In this document: positions 1 through 11,050 of the stretch, one piece after another
How the letters are laid out: the number at the start of each line of letters is the position of its first letter
Position numbering within the stretch: the first letter of the stretch is position 1
Assembly: GCA_963970005.1 (NCBI GenBank)
Contig: CAXAMN010027528.1
Coordinates: 261,843-325,842, forward strand
DNA length: 64,000 nt
Source: Durusdinium trenchii
Lineage: Eukaryota > Sar > Dinophyceae > Suessiales > Symbiodiniaceae
Reading direction: 5' to 3'
Made by a program: the position numbers and the translations under genes
The notes under the pieces: generated by a model
Told to the model about the DNA's origin: nothing
Seen by the model: only the letters and a program-made list of their open reading frames with translations
Databases searched by the model: none

Positions 1-1074
1 CACCTCAAGAATCGCTGGGACACAGTTTTCCCCAGTCCAACAAAACAAGTGCATCATGGTTGGTGCACTCCCTAATCAACAGGGATCTTGCCATATTGCG
101 TAGTAGTGAACACATGTCATCATCGCTTTGGCATGTGTGTACTAACGTGCGGAAGACATTCCAAACACCAGAAGGTTTGGACATCATACCCAAATGTTTA
201 AATGTGGTTTCACCACCAAAAAAAGGGATGTCACCAGCAAATTCTTTGCAAGCAAGATGTCCAATGTAGATCTTTGCCGGGTCCCCGACCTTCAAGCTCT
301 GGGCATGCTTCAAAGCAGCCTCCTCAACAAAGGGAACACCCACGACACATGCCGAACATCCCACGACACGTGCCGAATGCCACAGCAACTCCCGGTATTT
401 CCGCTGCACCACTCCCTATAGGGATCCAAAATGATCCAAGTACCATCTCAGAAGATCTCAGAAGGTACTTGGACCCTCCAAGCCCAGAAAGCTGATGACT
501 CATGATGACTCTATTCCCCCAAGAATCCGGTCTCACACACAGACACACTCAACGATCAGAAAAGACCAGCACCTTCCAACAGCTCTCGCCTGTAAGTGGT
601 CTCGGTCAGGCTAAAAGGGTTTGGGGAGCGAGGAGTAGGACCCCTGCGGGTCAAGGTGGAGAAGGACCCCTGCCAAAAGGTTGGGGGTTGAGGTTTCCAC
701 CATATTGGTTGCAGCTCCCTGCTTCTCACAAGAAAGGTTTCTGTCTCGCTTTCCAAGTTCAGGAGGTGCCTGGCCACACAGCCCTACACCTGAATCAGGG
801 CCCTACACCGACGAACCGGACCGGTTTGGTTCACCGCACGTACTCCGGTTCTCGGCCCCATGCGATGGACGCACGGAGAACGAAACGGGTGGACCACTGA
901 GCCAGCTGTTCGTGTCGGTCGTGGGGGAGTGGGTTGGGTGAAAAGGTTCTACACTGACTGGGTCGAAAAAGGGTCCTCCTTACCTTAAACCCCCATTTCA
1001 TAAAGGTTAAGTCATGGAGGATGAAAAAGGAAAAGGTCTTTGCACTTCAATCCCTTGTGTGCCCCGCCACATCG
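1..1074. other. No firm gene; one minus-strand open frame
   Basis: No recognisable gene. A minus-strand frame is open from 412 to 5 (135 codons). Its middle part, about 290-100, has protein-like composition and follows an AG|G at about 280, so an exon of a gene leaving the window is possible but unproven. A small hairpin of the family also seen near 57.4 kb lies at about 438-477, with arms reading TCCAAGTACC and GGTACTTGGA. Confidence 0.3.
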
Positions 1075-1620
1075 GCGCTCCTTCCGAGCCAATTTGTGCT
1101 CCATGTGCTTCACGGATTCCGTGCTAAAGGCGATGATCTTCTGGTTCAGCAAGTACGCATAGCCCGTGTCACCGTGGCCCTTGGGGAACTGGTGCTTCTC
1201 GAAGAGCTGCAGCAACTCTTCCCGACTCTTTTTCTTCAAGTCCAGCTTCCCCTGGTTCACCTCCTGGTAGAAGCGCAAACGCGCTTGAACCTGGGGCGCC
1301 AAGGAAATACAAGGAAACAAGAGGTTGAACAACAAGTTCAACATCCTTATCTTCACACCATCAACACACAACTACAAATGCGTCTGCCAAACGATGTTTG
1401 AACAGAACTGACAGAATTGTATAGACCGGGTTCTTTCACCCATGCGGTTGGTCTGTCCCCCACTCACCAATCATCCACTGAAATCACCAGTCCACTTCAT
1501 ACTTTGATTCTCAAGTCCTTCCAGGAGCTGAGCAACGGCGTCCTTCCTCTTCTGCAATTGCTGCACCTTGGAACTATCATGAGCGGCTCCAGAGACAAAT
1601 TGGCGAAACATGCCCGGAGC
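1075..1620 (-). CDS. Topoisomerase II-like C-terminal exons (partial)
   Basis: Two exons join in phase: 1620-1513, preceded by TTAG|G and ending at a GA donor, and 1290 to about 1075, preceded by CCCCAG|G. The second exon reads VQARLRFYQEV, then a lysine-rich stretch, KSREELLQLFEKHQF, GYAYLLNQKIIAFSTESV and HMEHKLARKE. This follows the end of the topoisomerase II cleavage core, where a KRK helix is followed by ARFI, a lysine-rich turn, an ELI-type helix, a YLL strand and a T-E-K helix. The first exon gives the KRKDAVAQLLEGL helix. A further open frame upstream at about 1880-1640 runs into the first acceptor but is not recognised. If correct, the product is the ATP-dependent DNA strand-passage enzyme. 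Only these short motifs match, no catalytic tyrosine or ATPase part is in the window, and the call is tentative. Confidence 0.42.
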
Positions 1621-2330
1621 CTAACAAACATATTTCTTGGACTTTGATGTCCACAAGGGCAACATTCCGAGGTACTTTGCTATCGGTATATGTGGCAAAT
1701 CTCATTTCCAGGGGTTGTCGATGGGAAATCGCTCCTATATTGAGAAATGATGAGACATGCCACCCAAAAAGGTTCCGTCTAGCAGATCGGGGAACACCAT
1801 GGAACACCATCACCTTGCCATCACAGGCCACCAGAAAGGTGCGGAAAAGCAACATCAACTCAATGCCCAACATCTGGAGGTCCAATCTGGGTGTGCATTT
1901 CAATAGGAAGACCTCCCCACCATTGGGTAGACTGGGTTTCTTTGCCCTGCCAACCAGGGGGTCTGGCTGCAGGTGTTTTTCCCCTCTTCGAACCCCCTTA
2001 GCCCTTCGAAACCGAAAGAAACACGATGAAACGCAAGCTCTGACCGAGCTTGGGGCCCGAGACGTTCTGATCCGGCTTGAAGCTCCGACCCAAAACAAGC
2101 AGCATGCGTTTTCAGAAGACGTTCCGTGCAAAACATGGAATGACCTACTTGATGCCAACAACTTCGGAAGTGGGAAGCTCTCAAAGAACGGGACTTTCCG
2201 ACCTTTCCTGTTGGGTCTTGGAGGCCTTGGGCGGCACCGTGTCAAGTGGCGATCGACCCGACGGTCGCCGAATGGGTGCGTTTGCTTCGCACTGCATCGA
2301 GTCGCAGAATTCATCCCTCAAACCAAATGA

Positions 2331-3045
2331 GGTCTGTAGGGTTGGGAAATGTTACGGAAGGTTAGGGGGGGTTGTGCGGGGGGGGCTCGTGGCCTTGTGC
2401 TTGGGGCCTTGATAAGTGAGCATGGGTTGTCCATTTTCTAATGTTAATGCATTTTTGCACAAATAGCGCCCCTTTGTTTTTTTTGTCCACGTGTTTTGTG
2501 ACATTGTGGCCATGGCACAAAAGCTTCAAAACCACCAAACACAAACCATTTGCCCCCCAAAAGAGCAGCTTTTGGACCCTCTGGATAAGCACTGGATAAG
2601 CACTGGTTAAGGGGCAATCAGCAGGGCAGGAGGGTGTTTGGATAAGCCCTGATTAAGCCTTTGATAGGCCAGAATCCAGCCCCAAGGTGATGCAAGAAAC
2701 GTTGCCCAAAAATGCAAGTTTGAGCCCCATTGGCCTATTGCATGTGACAAAACAAAGCTACAAAAAAGTAACCACAATGATCCGGCCCTGGTAAATGTAT
2801 TTCTGGCGGAGGGGGTGATTCAATACTATCAGAAGGCTAACCAAAGCTGTTAAGGCTCTAAGAGGGCTTTATCCATAAGCTTCTATTAAAGCCTTAATAG
2901 GCCTGGTGAAGACTCTATTAAAGGCTTAACCAAAGCTATTAAAGCTTTAATACCTATGGATCACTCCAGCCAGCAAACACCAAAGCATAAGGGCAATAGC
3001 CCCCCCCCATAGCCCCCTCAACCCTTCAATGACAATGTCAAAACT
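2331..3045. other. Non-coding stretch
   Basis: No coding signal on either strand. It contains a short direct repeat of TGGATAAGCAC at about 2582-2610 and a run of loosely repeated AAAGC/TTAATA motifs between 2840 and 2960. A C-rich run precedes the hairpin at 3046. Confidence 0.5.
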
Positions 3046-3146
3046 TATAGTAACTTAAAATAAAACACAGTATATTATATATATATATATTATATATATA
3101 TGCATAATATATATATATATAGTGTGTTTTATTTTAAGTTACTATA
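3046..3146. repeat. Hairpin element, 24-bp perfect inverted arms around an AT core
   Basis: The left arm 3046-3069 and the right arm 3123-3146 are exact reverse complements (24 of 24). The core is almost pure TA repeat with a central GCATAATA. It resembles a short foldback or MITE-like insertion. No clear target duplication is visible because the flanks are AT-rich. Confidence 0.85.
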
Positions 3147-3334
3147 TATATATTATATAGCAATGTTATTATGAACATGTATGAACTATTTTTGGGGATA
3201 CCATTCATACCAAACATGGGAAACCATTCGCCCCCACCATCGAACGGTCCAAACGAACCTCCTCTGCCTCTGGGTCACTAAGGCCTCTTTCATGTCCGCC
3301 GTCACAGGGCCTTGCTCGACCACCATGGTCTCGC

Positions 3335-6300
3335 TCAAGTTGGCCACGGTGGCCGAATGGCAACAGTCGAAGAGGCAAATGGACTTACAACCCAAAGGCA
3401 ACGGGTCATAGAGCTTCTGATGAATCTCGGTGTCCTGAGAGATCACACGCACTGAGATGAACCGAATTCTTTGCCGGGCGATTGACTTAGATGTGCATCA
3501 AAAAAGTCCTACCCCACAGATGTCTTCAAGGCTCTGTTGTATCTCTAACCTCCTCCGGAACTTGCTCCGGAACCTGCTTCGGAACCTGCTCCGGAGCTTG
3601 CTTCGAAGTCTTCGCTCAGTACTATGGCTGAAGACACCTTCCCAGTTTCGCTGTTGGGGAAAAACACGATGCCCTGAATCGGGCTGTGGACTGCCCATTT
3701 CATTTCCGTCGTCGACCCGTTTGACTCCCATAGACTCGGCAGCTCGCTTCCCGCCAACGTGCGCAAGGGGTGTTGGTTGCTTCTCGCCACCAAGAAGGGA
3801 AACTAGGACCCCTTCTGTTTGGAGAAAATACACATAAGAAACACACATAAAATCACATGTTCATGCTTCGCCCCTATATGTTGATTATGAACATCCAAAC
3901 ACCAAGTGCCACCCAAAGTATCCCAAAGTGCCACCCAAGTTTACCAAAGTCACCCAAACACCTCCGGTGTCTTTCCTTGAAAAAGAGGGAACACGTTTCC
4001 AGGTGAAAGACCCTTGTCAGGGCCACTCACAAAATTCTCCGAACGAACAGGGAAAATGACTTGGCCCATCCACTTTCAATGTGAGTGGGTCGGAGGATAA
4101 TCCCATTCAAATGCCTGGTAGAGAAAGATCATCCGAACATGTCCAAACCCTCCAAATGCCAAAGGCGAACAGTCAGTTCACACGAGGGCACACCCTGACT
4201 TCTCACTCTGACGAACACATCACAACGGGACCATGTGGATCGCACCATGGAAAACCCGTATTTGTCAAGGAAAGAAGGCGTCTTTCTTAAGAGACCATGG
4301 TCTGTCCGCGTAACCATGGTCTGTCCGCGTAAACTCCCCAAATCGAAGTGGACTCCTTGGATGAATGGATGGCTCCTTCGATGACCATTCTCTGAATAGC
4401 AAACAGGTGGTGCCATCCACTTCCATGATGATTTTACAGGGAGTGTTTACATACAGTGCCGATACCATGGACTGTCAGAGTATGTTTTAGAGCGGCGTAG
4501 CTCCTTCAGCGTTTGTGACCGCCCAGCTATCTCGCTCTCGTTCCCGATCGACGCCAAGACTCCAGGATCACGGCATCTGGCCATGGCTCGTCCCCGACGC
4601 AGTCCAAGGGGCAAATGACGTCCTGGGGATCACGAGTCTATCTCCACAAAAACAGGGTACCGGGTACATGCTCCTTGAATATACATTTTTGTGCCCCGGT
4701 GATTCCTGGAGGGTGTTTTTTTCGACCTAGACCTCGAATGACATCCCCAATGGAGGAGGTTCTTGAGGATTTTGAGGATCTGAAACCCGATGTTTCCAGG
4801 GATTCTTTGGGGAAGTTTGGGGGTTTGCGACAGGCGATTGAACCAAAGTCGGGGGCACACAATATCATCCCCTTGTCCGTCCAAGCATCTGCGGGCATCG
4901 TCTTCTTGTCCGCCTGGTACTGCGAGCCATGGCCACTGTAGTGGAAAAAGAGCAAATCACCTCGGTTGGATCCGCCCGGCTCCAGGTCCCCGAGTCACTC
5001 GTCTGAGTCGAACGTGGCCACCATTGGCCACCCTTCCGGTGGCGGCCCGATTCACCTCACGTCCACCGCAGGACGAAACGTCAGACACGTCGACGGACTA
5101 CATCCCTGACAGGTCGGTCACAGTACTTACTCTACGGGTCTTTGACTGGTCACTCTACGGGTCCTGGGTCTATCTCATAACCTGTAACAGTGGATGATGA
5201 TGCTTAGTTTGCAGGCCTTTCTCTGAAATAGTGACACTTGTGTATACTGACTGTTACAGGTGATAGGAGAGACCCAATCTATACTGCCCTTGACACGCAC
5301 AAGTGGTGCTGGATGTCCTTCGTCGTTTACGAACAATCGGCCAGTGAACAAATTGGCAAAAATTCTTTTTTCTGCCATGTGGTGGTCGTGCTCTGCAGAA
5401 GGGACCAGGTTGAGCCAAATCAAAGCAGCAACGTGGCAATATTTTGTTCAAAAGGCAGCCACATAGTGTTTTTTTTTTTTCACTAGTCTTCAGGCTGGAT
5501 TAGCAGCAAGTACAGCGTGAAATATCATGACATCATACCCCCTTCGAAGAGCCTTCTCCGTTGCAAGCCAATGGCTTTGAGGTTTCGGACTTTAGCCAGG
5601 CATGACCACAGCAAGAGCACAAACGAATGATCAAAATGACTGATGTTCTAATCGGGGATTGGGAAACCGATTGTAGATTGTGTTCTTGGCATAGACTAGA
5701 TTCAAAGAACATCTTACACGTGCAATCTTCATTGCTAGTGAGAATGTATTCTTGGTATTGGTTAGGTCAAACAGGAACAATTTTTACATGAAATCTTCAT
5801 TGTTACTTGTGTTTCCGGTTCTCCTTTATATGTTGGGGAGAAAAAGGGTGCTAGGAGGACACTAATACCCCAAAGAAGCTTGATGTGAAGAGAGTTGACC
5901 ACAACATGGGAGACATTTCTGAGGATTACTGCATATCACACAATAAACGTCACCTCAAACTAGCTTTGAGGCTTCCTTAGGCAGCCTAGCTGCCAAATGT
6001 GGACATCTCTTCTTTTAGGTATGCTATTTCTTGTTGTCAATCGAAAATTTGAGGATTTGTTGGTTTAGGATGTTTTAAGTTTGTGTGTTTAATATAGTTT
6101 GTGGCTTTTGACTTGCAGATTGAACCAAAGAAGCCTGCGACTAAAGCAAAGAAAACTCAATGTCAAAGCTAAAAAACATGACCCTCGATACTCCAAGTCA
6201 AATAAACAACACCAGTAGAACACTAAACAATGTTAACAACGACATCACGAGCGAGGCAAGCAACTCACAAGACTCGCCATCCAGTAGATTGCAAGTTCCA

Positions 6301-8035
6301 CTTTGAATTTGTAGGGTGTAGCGGCAGCGTGCTTCTACTCCACCTTTTGTGGGCACCAGGGATTTGTTACCCACAAAACTCCACCAAACCCTAGTTCCTT
6401 CGAGAGGTCTTGTCTTGGGCACACCCACCTGATTCCAGTTTCGAGCAGAGCGTGGATCAACACCCTGTGAGGTCCGAGGTCCAGGTCCGAGGCGCCTGGC
6501 TTGGCACCTTTGTAGAGCCAGTCCATGCCCTCCAGAATCACCTTCTTGTACGGCCACTTGCTTTCCTCCTGATCCTCATTGATCATGAGGATGTCCTCGC
6601 GACAAATGCCCTCCAGCTCGAGCCCTCGCTGACCAGGGGAAAGAGTAGAAAAACGACCAGAAGGTGAATTACCCATCGGGAAGCTGAAAATCACCATCAC
6701 CCGATCAGCCACAGACACCAAGCACATGACAGCCTGTCAAACCCGATTTTGTCGATTAATCCATGGAGCTATCACTATGTCCAGAAAAAGTGGGAATGCG
6801 AGCTGAATCATACAGTCGAATGAAGCATACTCACCACCTCCTGATGCTAGACCTCAGAAGAAGGGTGTTGTTAATGTTGGTACGTGTTCGTGTTCGCGAA
6901 AGAGGCATCATGGACAGCAGAACAGCCCAGCCAAGCATTGCTAAGCAAAACCCCGAGCAAAAAGACAATGGCAACATCATCCAACCCTGTGATTCAACTC
7001 GACCCGTATCATTACTATGCATCTACGATCAATGACCGCCAGTTGAGGCATGACCTAACACACAGCTACGGCAGCTTTCTTGCATGCACGTTTGCGGAAA
7101 CAGATCTTGAAGCATCAGAACCTCGATCTTGAAGCCATACTGCTCCACCAAGACCTTCTGCATGTTGTACACATCATTGATGCAGCCGCGAAGCTCTGCC
7201 GAGGTGTCCCGATAGTTGATGCCTTCGGCACGGCACCGGGCAACCACTCGTGTCCCGCTGGTTCGGAAACACGGACTGTGGTGGTATGCTGACTCCCTCA
7301 GTTTGGAACATAGATGTGCAGCGGATAAATAACCATGCTAACCATTCTGTTTCCATGATATATATTGTCTTGCAAGGGAACCTATCGAGAACACACAATC
7401 GCCATCACACAAAGAACCCAACAATCTCAAACCTTAGGATTCTCATCGAAAGGTTAACCTTTGCGACCTTTTCTTCACACGCATGTTCTTTCTCAGGCGG
7501 AAAGGATCGGTGCTTCCGGTGGGCGGAAGCATGCCGGTCCCCGTGGTGCAAGGGCGTTGGTCCGTTGGTCCGCTTCTTGGTCGGCGGGCCCAAGGAGCAA
7601 AGGGCATCCGCTACTAGGAACGATCGGACGCTACGAACAGGGCGAAACTGGCCTTAGCAGGAGCAAGAAGCTACTAGGAGCTTTTGGAAGAAGTAGACCC
7701 AAGTGGCTGGATGGAAGTGGATGGCACCACCTGTTTGATGAGTCTATCTTCTGGTCGGATCCTCGCACTTGACAGTCCTACTGAGTTGGGGTTCTTTGCA
7801 AGAAAAGACGTGCCGTTTGGATGCCATAGATATAGGGCCAAGATTCGTAAGCCAAGCTATTCCAGAATCCACCTCAACCCTTCCCAAAGCAAAGCATGAG
7901 ACTGAAACACGGGTGCCCAGAGCTCCCGCGAACCGCGCCTACCAAGCAAGCCTTCTTGGCACCGGTGACCTTAGCGCTGTTTGCCAAGAGCTGCATGGTC
8001 TCTTTGCCATTGCTGCAGCATGCGGTGTTGCCCAT
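3335..8035 (-). CDS. Metacaspase (first five exons; 3' end unresolved)
   Basis: This is a predicted caspase-fold cysteine protease, a family known to cleave after Arg or Lys and linked to stress and cell death in protists. Exons: 8035-7939, 7222-7107, 6595-6496, 4960-4844 and 3451 to about 3335; all phases agree. The ATG at 8035 gives MGNTACCS, a good N-myristoylation and palmitoylation signal, so membrane attachment is likely. Next come KKACLVGINYRD and ELRGCINDV (family start), WLYKGAKPGDLLFFHYSGHGSQ split over exons 3 and 4 (catalytic His in HYSGHG), and LPLGCKSICLFDCCHSATV in exon 5 (catalytic Cys). Donors are GC (7938), GA (7106), GC (6495) and GT (4843). Acceptors are AG|G except AG|T at 3452. 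After Cys-His-Ser the usual Gly is Ala. C-terminal exons were not found, so the gene may be truncated or continue in short exons below 3.3 kb. Confidence 0.85.
3552..3611. repeat. 12-bp tandem repeat, five imperfect copies
   Basis: Units such as CTCCGGAACTTG, CTCCGGAACCTG and CTTCGGAACCTG follow one another without gaps. The tract lies inside the last placed intron of the metacaspase, just upstream of the catalytic-cysteine exon. Open frames across it are repeat artefacts. Confidence 0.8.
4294..4331. repeat. 19-bp exact tandem duplication
   Basis: ACCATGGTCTGTCCGCGTA occurs twice in direct succession within a metacaspase intron. Confidence 0.9.
4401..4426. repeat. Dispersed repeat, copy 1 (inverted match at 7711)
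   Basis: This 26-base stretch, starting AAACAGGTGGTG and ending CACTTCCAT, is the exact reverse complement of 7711-7736. A related core, GCCATCCACTTCCAT, also lies at 36436-36450 inside another small inverted-repeat element. These are probably fragments of one dispersed family. Confidence 0.75.
5181..5260. repeat. Short TIR element that could act as an introner
   Basis: Eleven-base perfect terminal inverted repeats, CCTGTAACAGT at 5181-5191 and ACTGTTACAGG at 5250-5260, bound an 80-bp element. Because of the inverted repeats, both strands read GT...AG with AG followed by G at the ends, so the element carries plausible splice signals in either direction. A diverged relative lies at 14776-14857 and a weaker one near 19450-19545. 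This copy is inside the third placed intron of the metacaspase. Confidence 0.7.
7662..7677. repeat. Fragment of the CTACTAGTAGCAAGAAG family
   Basis: GAGCAAGAAGCTACTAG here matches the core of longer copies at 13744-13767 and 29274-29300. It is a partial, diverged copy inside the first metacaspase intron. Confidence 0.55.
7711..7736. repeat. Dispersed repeat, copy 2 (inverted match at 4401)
   Basis: Exact reverse complement of 4401-4426 over 26 bases. It lies in the first metacaspase intron. Confidence 0.75.
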
Positions 8036-10909
8036 GGCCGCGGCGTTGCCCTGTTGTACCAGTGATTGGCCAAGTAAGCGAAAAATAGGCTGCGAGAAAT
8101 GCAAATGGGAGTCCTGAAAAACGCCCAGTGAAACTTCGACAGCTCTTGTGATGACCTATTCTTTTGCAAACCAAAACCAGGGTCTACAACCAGCAATTAT
8201 ATACCTAAAATCATCCCACTTCATCCCTTGATTCATTATTAAGATTCTGAAGCGAGGAAAACCATCAACCCACGGGGTCATACATCTGGGGCCATCCCAC
8301 GTGACATGTAGAGGTTGCTTCACCCAGCGATTCGCGCTACCTACATCCACCCACGTGACTTTCTGCTTTCATGAAGTTGACCCACCTCTCAGTCATCGTT
8401 TCATCCTGGATAGTGTAAAACTCACACGGGTAATTACCCTGCAAAAGGACACACACCGGGTTCTTCCGTTCGTGACCGAACTTGATCCCCTGGTTTGAGC
8501 TCACTTGGCGATTCCAAGATTACTTTGAAGAATTAAGCTGGCACATGGTTTTGTCCTAGCTATTTCACCGCATTATTTCACCCACAGAACCCCGGCACAA
8601 ACACCGTGCGAAACGACAACACCTCTTTCGGGCACCCCTGACGTGGCGTAAAGAGAGAAGTCGCTGGCCCGCAAGGAGCCACCAGGGCCTCCTGCGAGAT
8701 CGGAGAGCCTAAAACTCCAATTCCAAAAATTATTTTGGGGTAGGCTCTCAGTCTATTGGCGAGCGACTATGCCCTGTCTTGGGGCCATTGCAGCTTTTGC
8801 TATGCTGAGGTTTGGGTGACAATCCACCTCCATTGCTCTCCATTGCTGTGATCTAGGACTATGCTGCAGCAAATTGAGCATTGAGCGTTTAGACAATAAT
8901 TATGTTCTGGTTCTTGGTCAGTACCATTATGTTCTCTACTTGAACATGACTTTTTGCAGGTAAAGAACCGGTCCATCGATATAAATATAAATAGTATGTA
9001 TCTACTAAGGGCACCAGCCCGAAACTTGCCGCAAAGGATGTTTCACAGGCGGATTTTTCCATCGGTGGTTTCTTGGATGTGGCCGTTCCACACCGGTCCA
9101 AACACATGGCCCCCGGTGGCAGGCAGAGTTTCGGTTCCCGGTGTGACATCGAGCTCAGGCGAACAGGCGACCGGTGACATGGTCAGACGAGTTCAAAGGA
9201 ACTGGTGCAATCCATTTTGAAAGAGGTCTGTTTTCAACGAGGCACACCCAACAGACTGCATGTGATGCCGACACAAGTTCCTGCTCATATTACAGCTTTT
9301 GCACCACCAAATTCACAAACAAGTAAAACCATTAATTGACACAACAGCTGAAAAGCTAGCCCAAATGGCACGTCAAAACAGCTCACTTTCTCACTCCCTT
9401 CGCTTCAAAAAGCAAAACCGCCTAGTCTGTGCTGAGCGGTTGGACCACATCCACCGGTGTTTTCCAGCTCGTTTCATCTTCGGATCTCCTTGGAATGGTG
9501 CCCTCTCTGGGAAGTGTAAGGCCAAATGCCATGTGGTCACCTGTCCCACTCCGCATGGCGCGGAACGACCGGTCGAACCGGTGTTCGCTCGTGGGAACTG
9601 CGGGTCCGGGTGTTGCTGATTGGTTAGGCGAATGGGGTATCAAACGGGAAAAGCTTGCGGCATGGCTTCCTTAAAGTGTCTGTATATATATATATATGTG
9701 TGTGTATACAGTATATGCAAAGGTGTATAGTGCATGCATGTATTGATTGTACATGATTGTACTGCATCTGTCCGTGACAAATCATGAAATCATGTCTCAT
9801 ATCCGTGAGTCGACCGGAAAAAATGAAAAGCCATCCCTTTGCGTGTTGGTGCTAAAGATCCAGTCGGACCTTCGTTTCGAAGGTGGCACTGGGGTGGGTG
9901 CCAGGAGGGTCCAGTCATACCTTTGGGAGGCACGACTGGATCGCGTCAGGGAGACTGAACCGTTGATGCCCACGAAGCTGCGGGAGGGGCCACCAGTCCA
10001 CCCGCCACCATGCCTTCATTCACCCCCTTCGGCACCCATGTAGTGTAGATCCACTAATGATTCATGTTCTCCACAATCCCAAACACTCAGGCTTTGGAGG
10101 CACTAACGCGCAAACATCGCGAAACACGTACGTCAACTTAATGACCAACAACCAACCTCATCGTCCAGGTAGATCTCCACGTTCTCAACCTCAAATAGGT
10201 CAACTGTGTCCTTGAATTGGACACCCTTCAAAGTACCCAAACATGTTCAACCAAATGCCTTTGATGCAATCCCCCTCATTGAAAAAATAACATCAACATA
10301 CATCAACTATGTAGGAGTGGGCCTGACCCTGACGGAGAAAAAATCATGAGTTGTGGAAAGGGAATTGCAGGGCGGAAGAGGATACGTTTGTCGGGGGACT
10401 GGAATTGAGGAAAGTTGAGGTATTAGTCTGTATAGGCACTCATATGGTAACTGCTCAGTGGTGCTTAGCGGAACCCGGCAAAGAAGGCTGGGTCACAAAG
10501 ATGCACAAGGGTCCCTCCCCTATATGATCCTATATGGGGCAAGAACTTACTCTCTGGTCAGTGGCTCCTTATGTAACAAGTGGATTCTTAGGCGGCTATT
10601 TCTCAAACTCTCATCTTGCGAGACATGATCATACGGACAACTTGCAACTTGCACCAAACTATATACACTGGATCAGCCTAGCGATGGAGTGCGCCCAGCC
10701 CAGCCTAGCTAAGGCATGCTAAGGCTATTGCGGCTTTGAGGGTGGGAGACTTCTTAGCTCCGTGCACTTGTAAATGTTTGGCATCTTCTATCTCTTCTAT
10801 CTCTACTGTTCGTTTCCTGCTTATTCTACCTACGCCACGCAACAAAGAACACGAACACACACGAACACTCTTTCGATCTCTTTCGCTTTTTCCCCAGGCA
10901 TTTTCACAC
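8036..10909. other. Non-coding stretch upstream of the metacaspase
   Basis: No exon with both good composition and splice borders was found on either strand. It holds an AT/GT microsatellite at about 9682-9712. An imperfect inverted motif lies near 9895-9945 (GGGTCCAGTC ... GACTGGATC), of the same kind as the hairpin at 57457-57500. The metacaspase promoter should lie just above 8035, but no TATA-like or other known signal stands out. Confidence 0.45.
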
Positions 10910-11050
10910 TATCTCCGCAGAGCTCGTTCCCGCCATTGGAGGCCCAGCCGCGGGCTTCCGCGTGACATCCGCCAAGCACCGCTGAACGAGCTTCACCACT
11001 GCAGCATTCTCCATGGAGAGCGTGTTCCGAACACGGTCCCGGAAGTGTGG
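10910..11050 (-). CDS. Single exon of an unrecognised gene
   Basis: A 141-base exon (47 codons, phase 0 at both ends) follows CCAATTCCAG and ends at donor GTGTGA. It encodes PHFRDRVRNTLSMENAAVV, a helical stretch ending KLVQRCLADVTRKP, then a small proline/glycine-rich tail. Third positions favour G/C, as in the other exons here. It has no recognisable domain. The neighbouring exons were not identified, and the next exon upstream on this strand (14086-13870) ends in phase 1, so it is not its direct partner. Confidence 0.4.

Noticed and set aside
1577-2314. 245-codon minus ORF and 228-codon plus ORF over the same stretch
   Set aside because: Overlapping antisense frames without domains; only the part below about 1880 on minus might be exonic, and it is mentioned with the topoisomerase-like exons.
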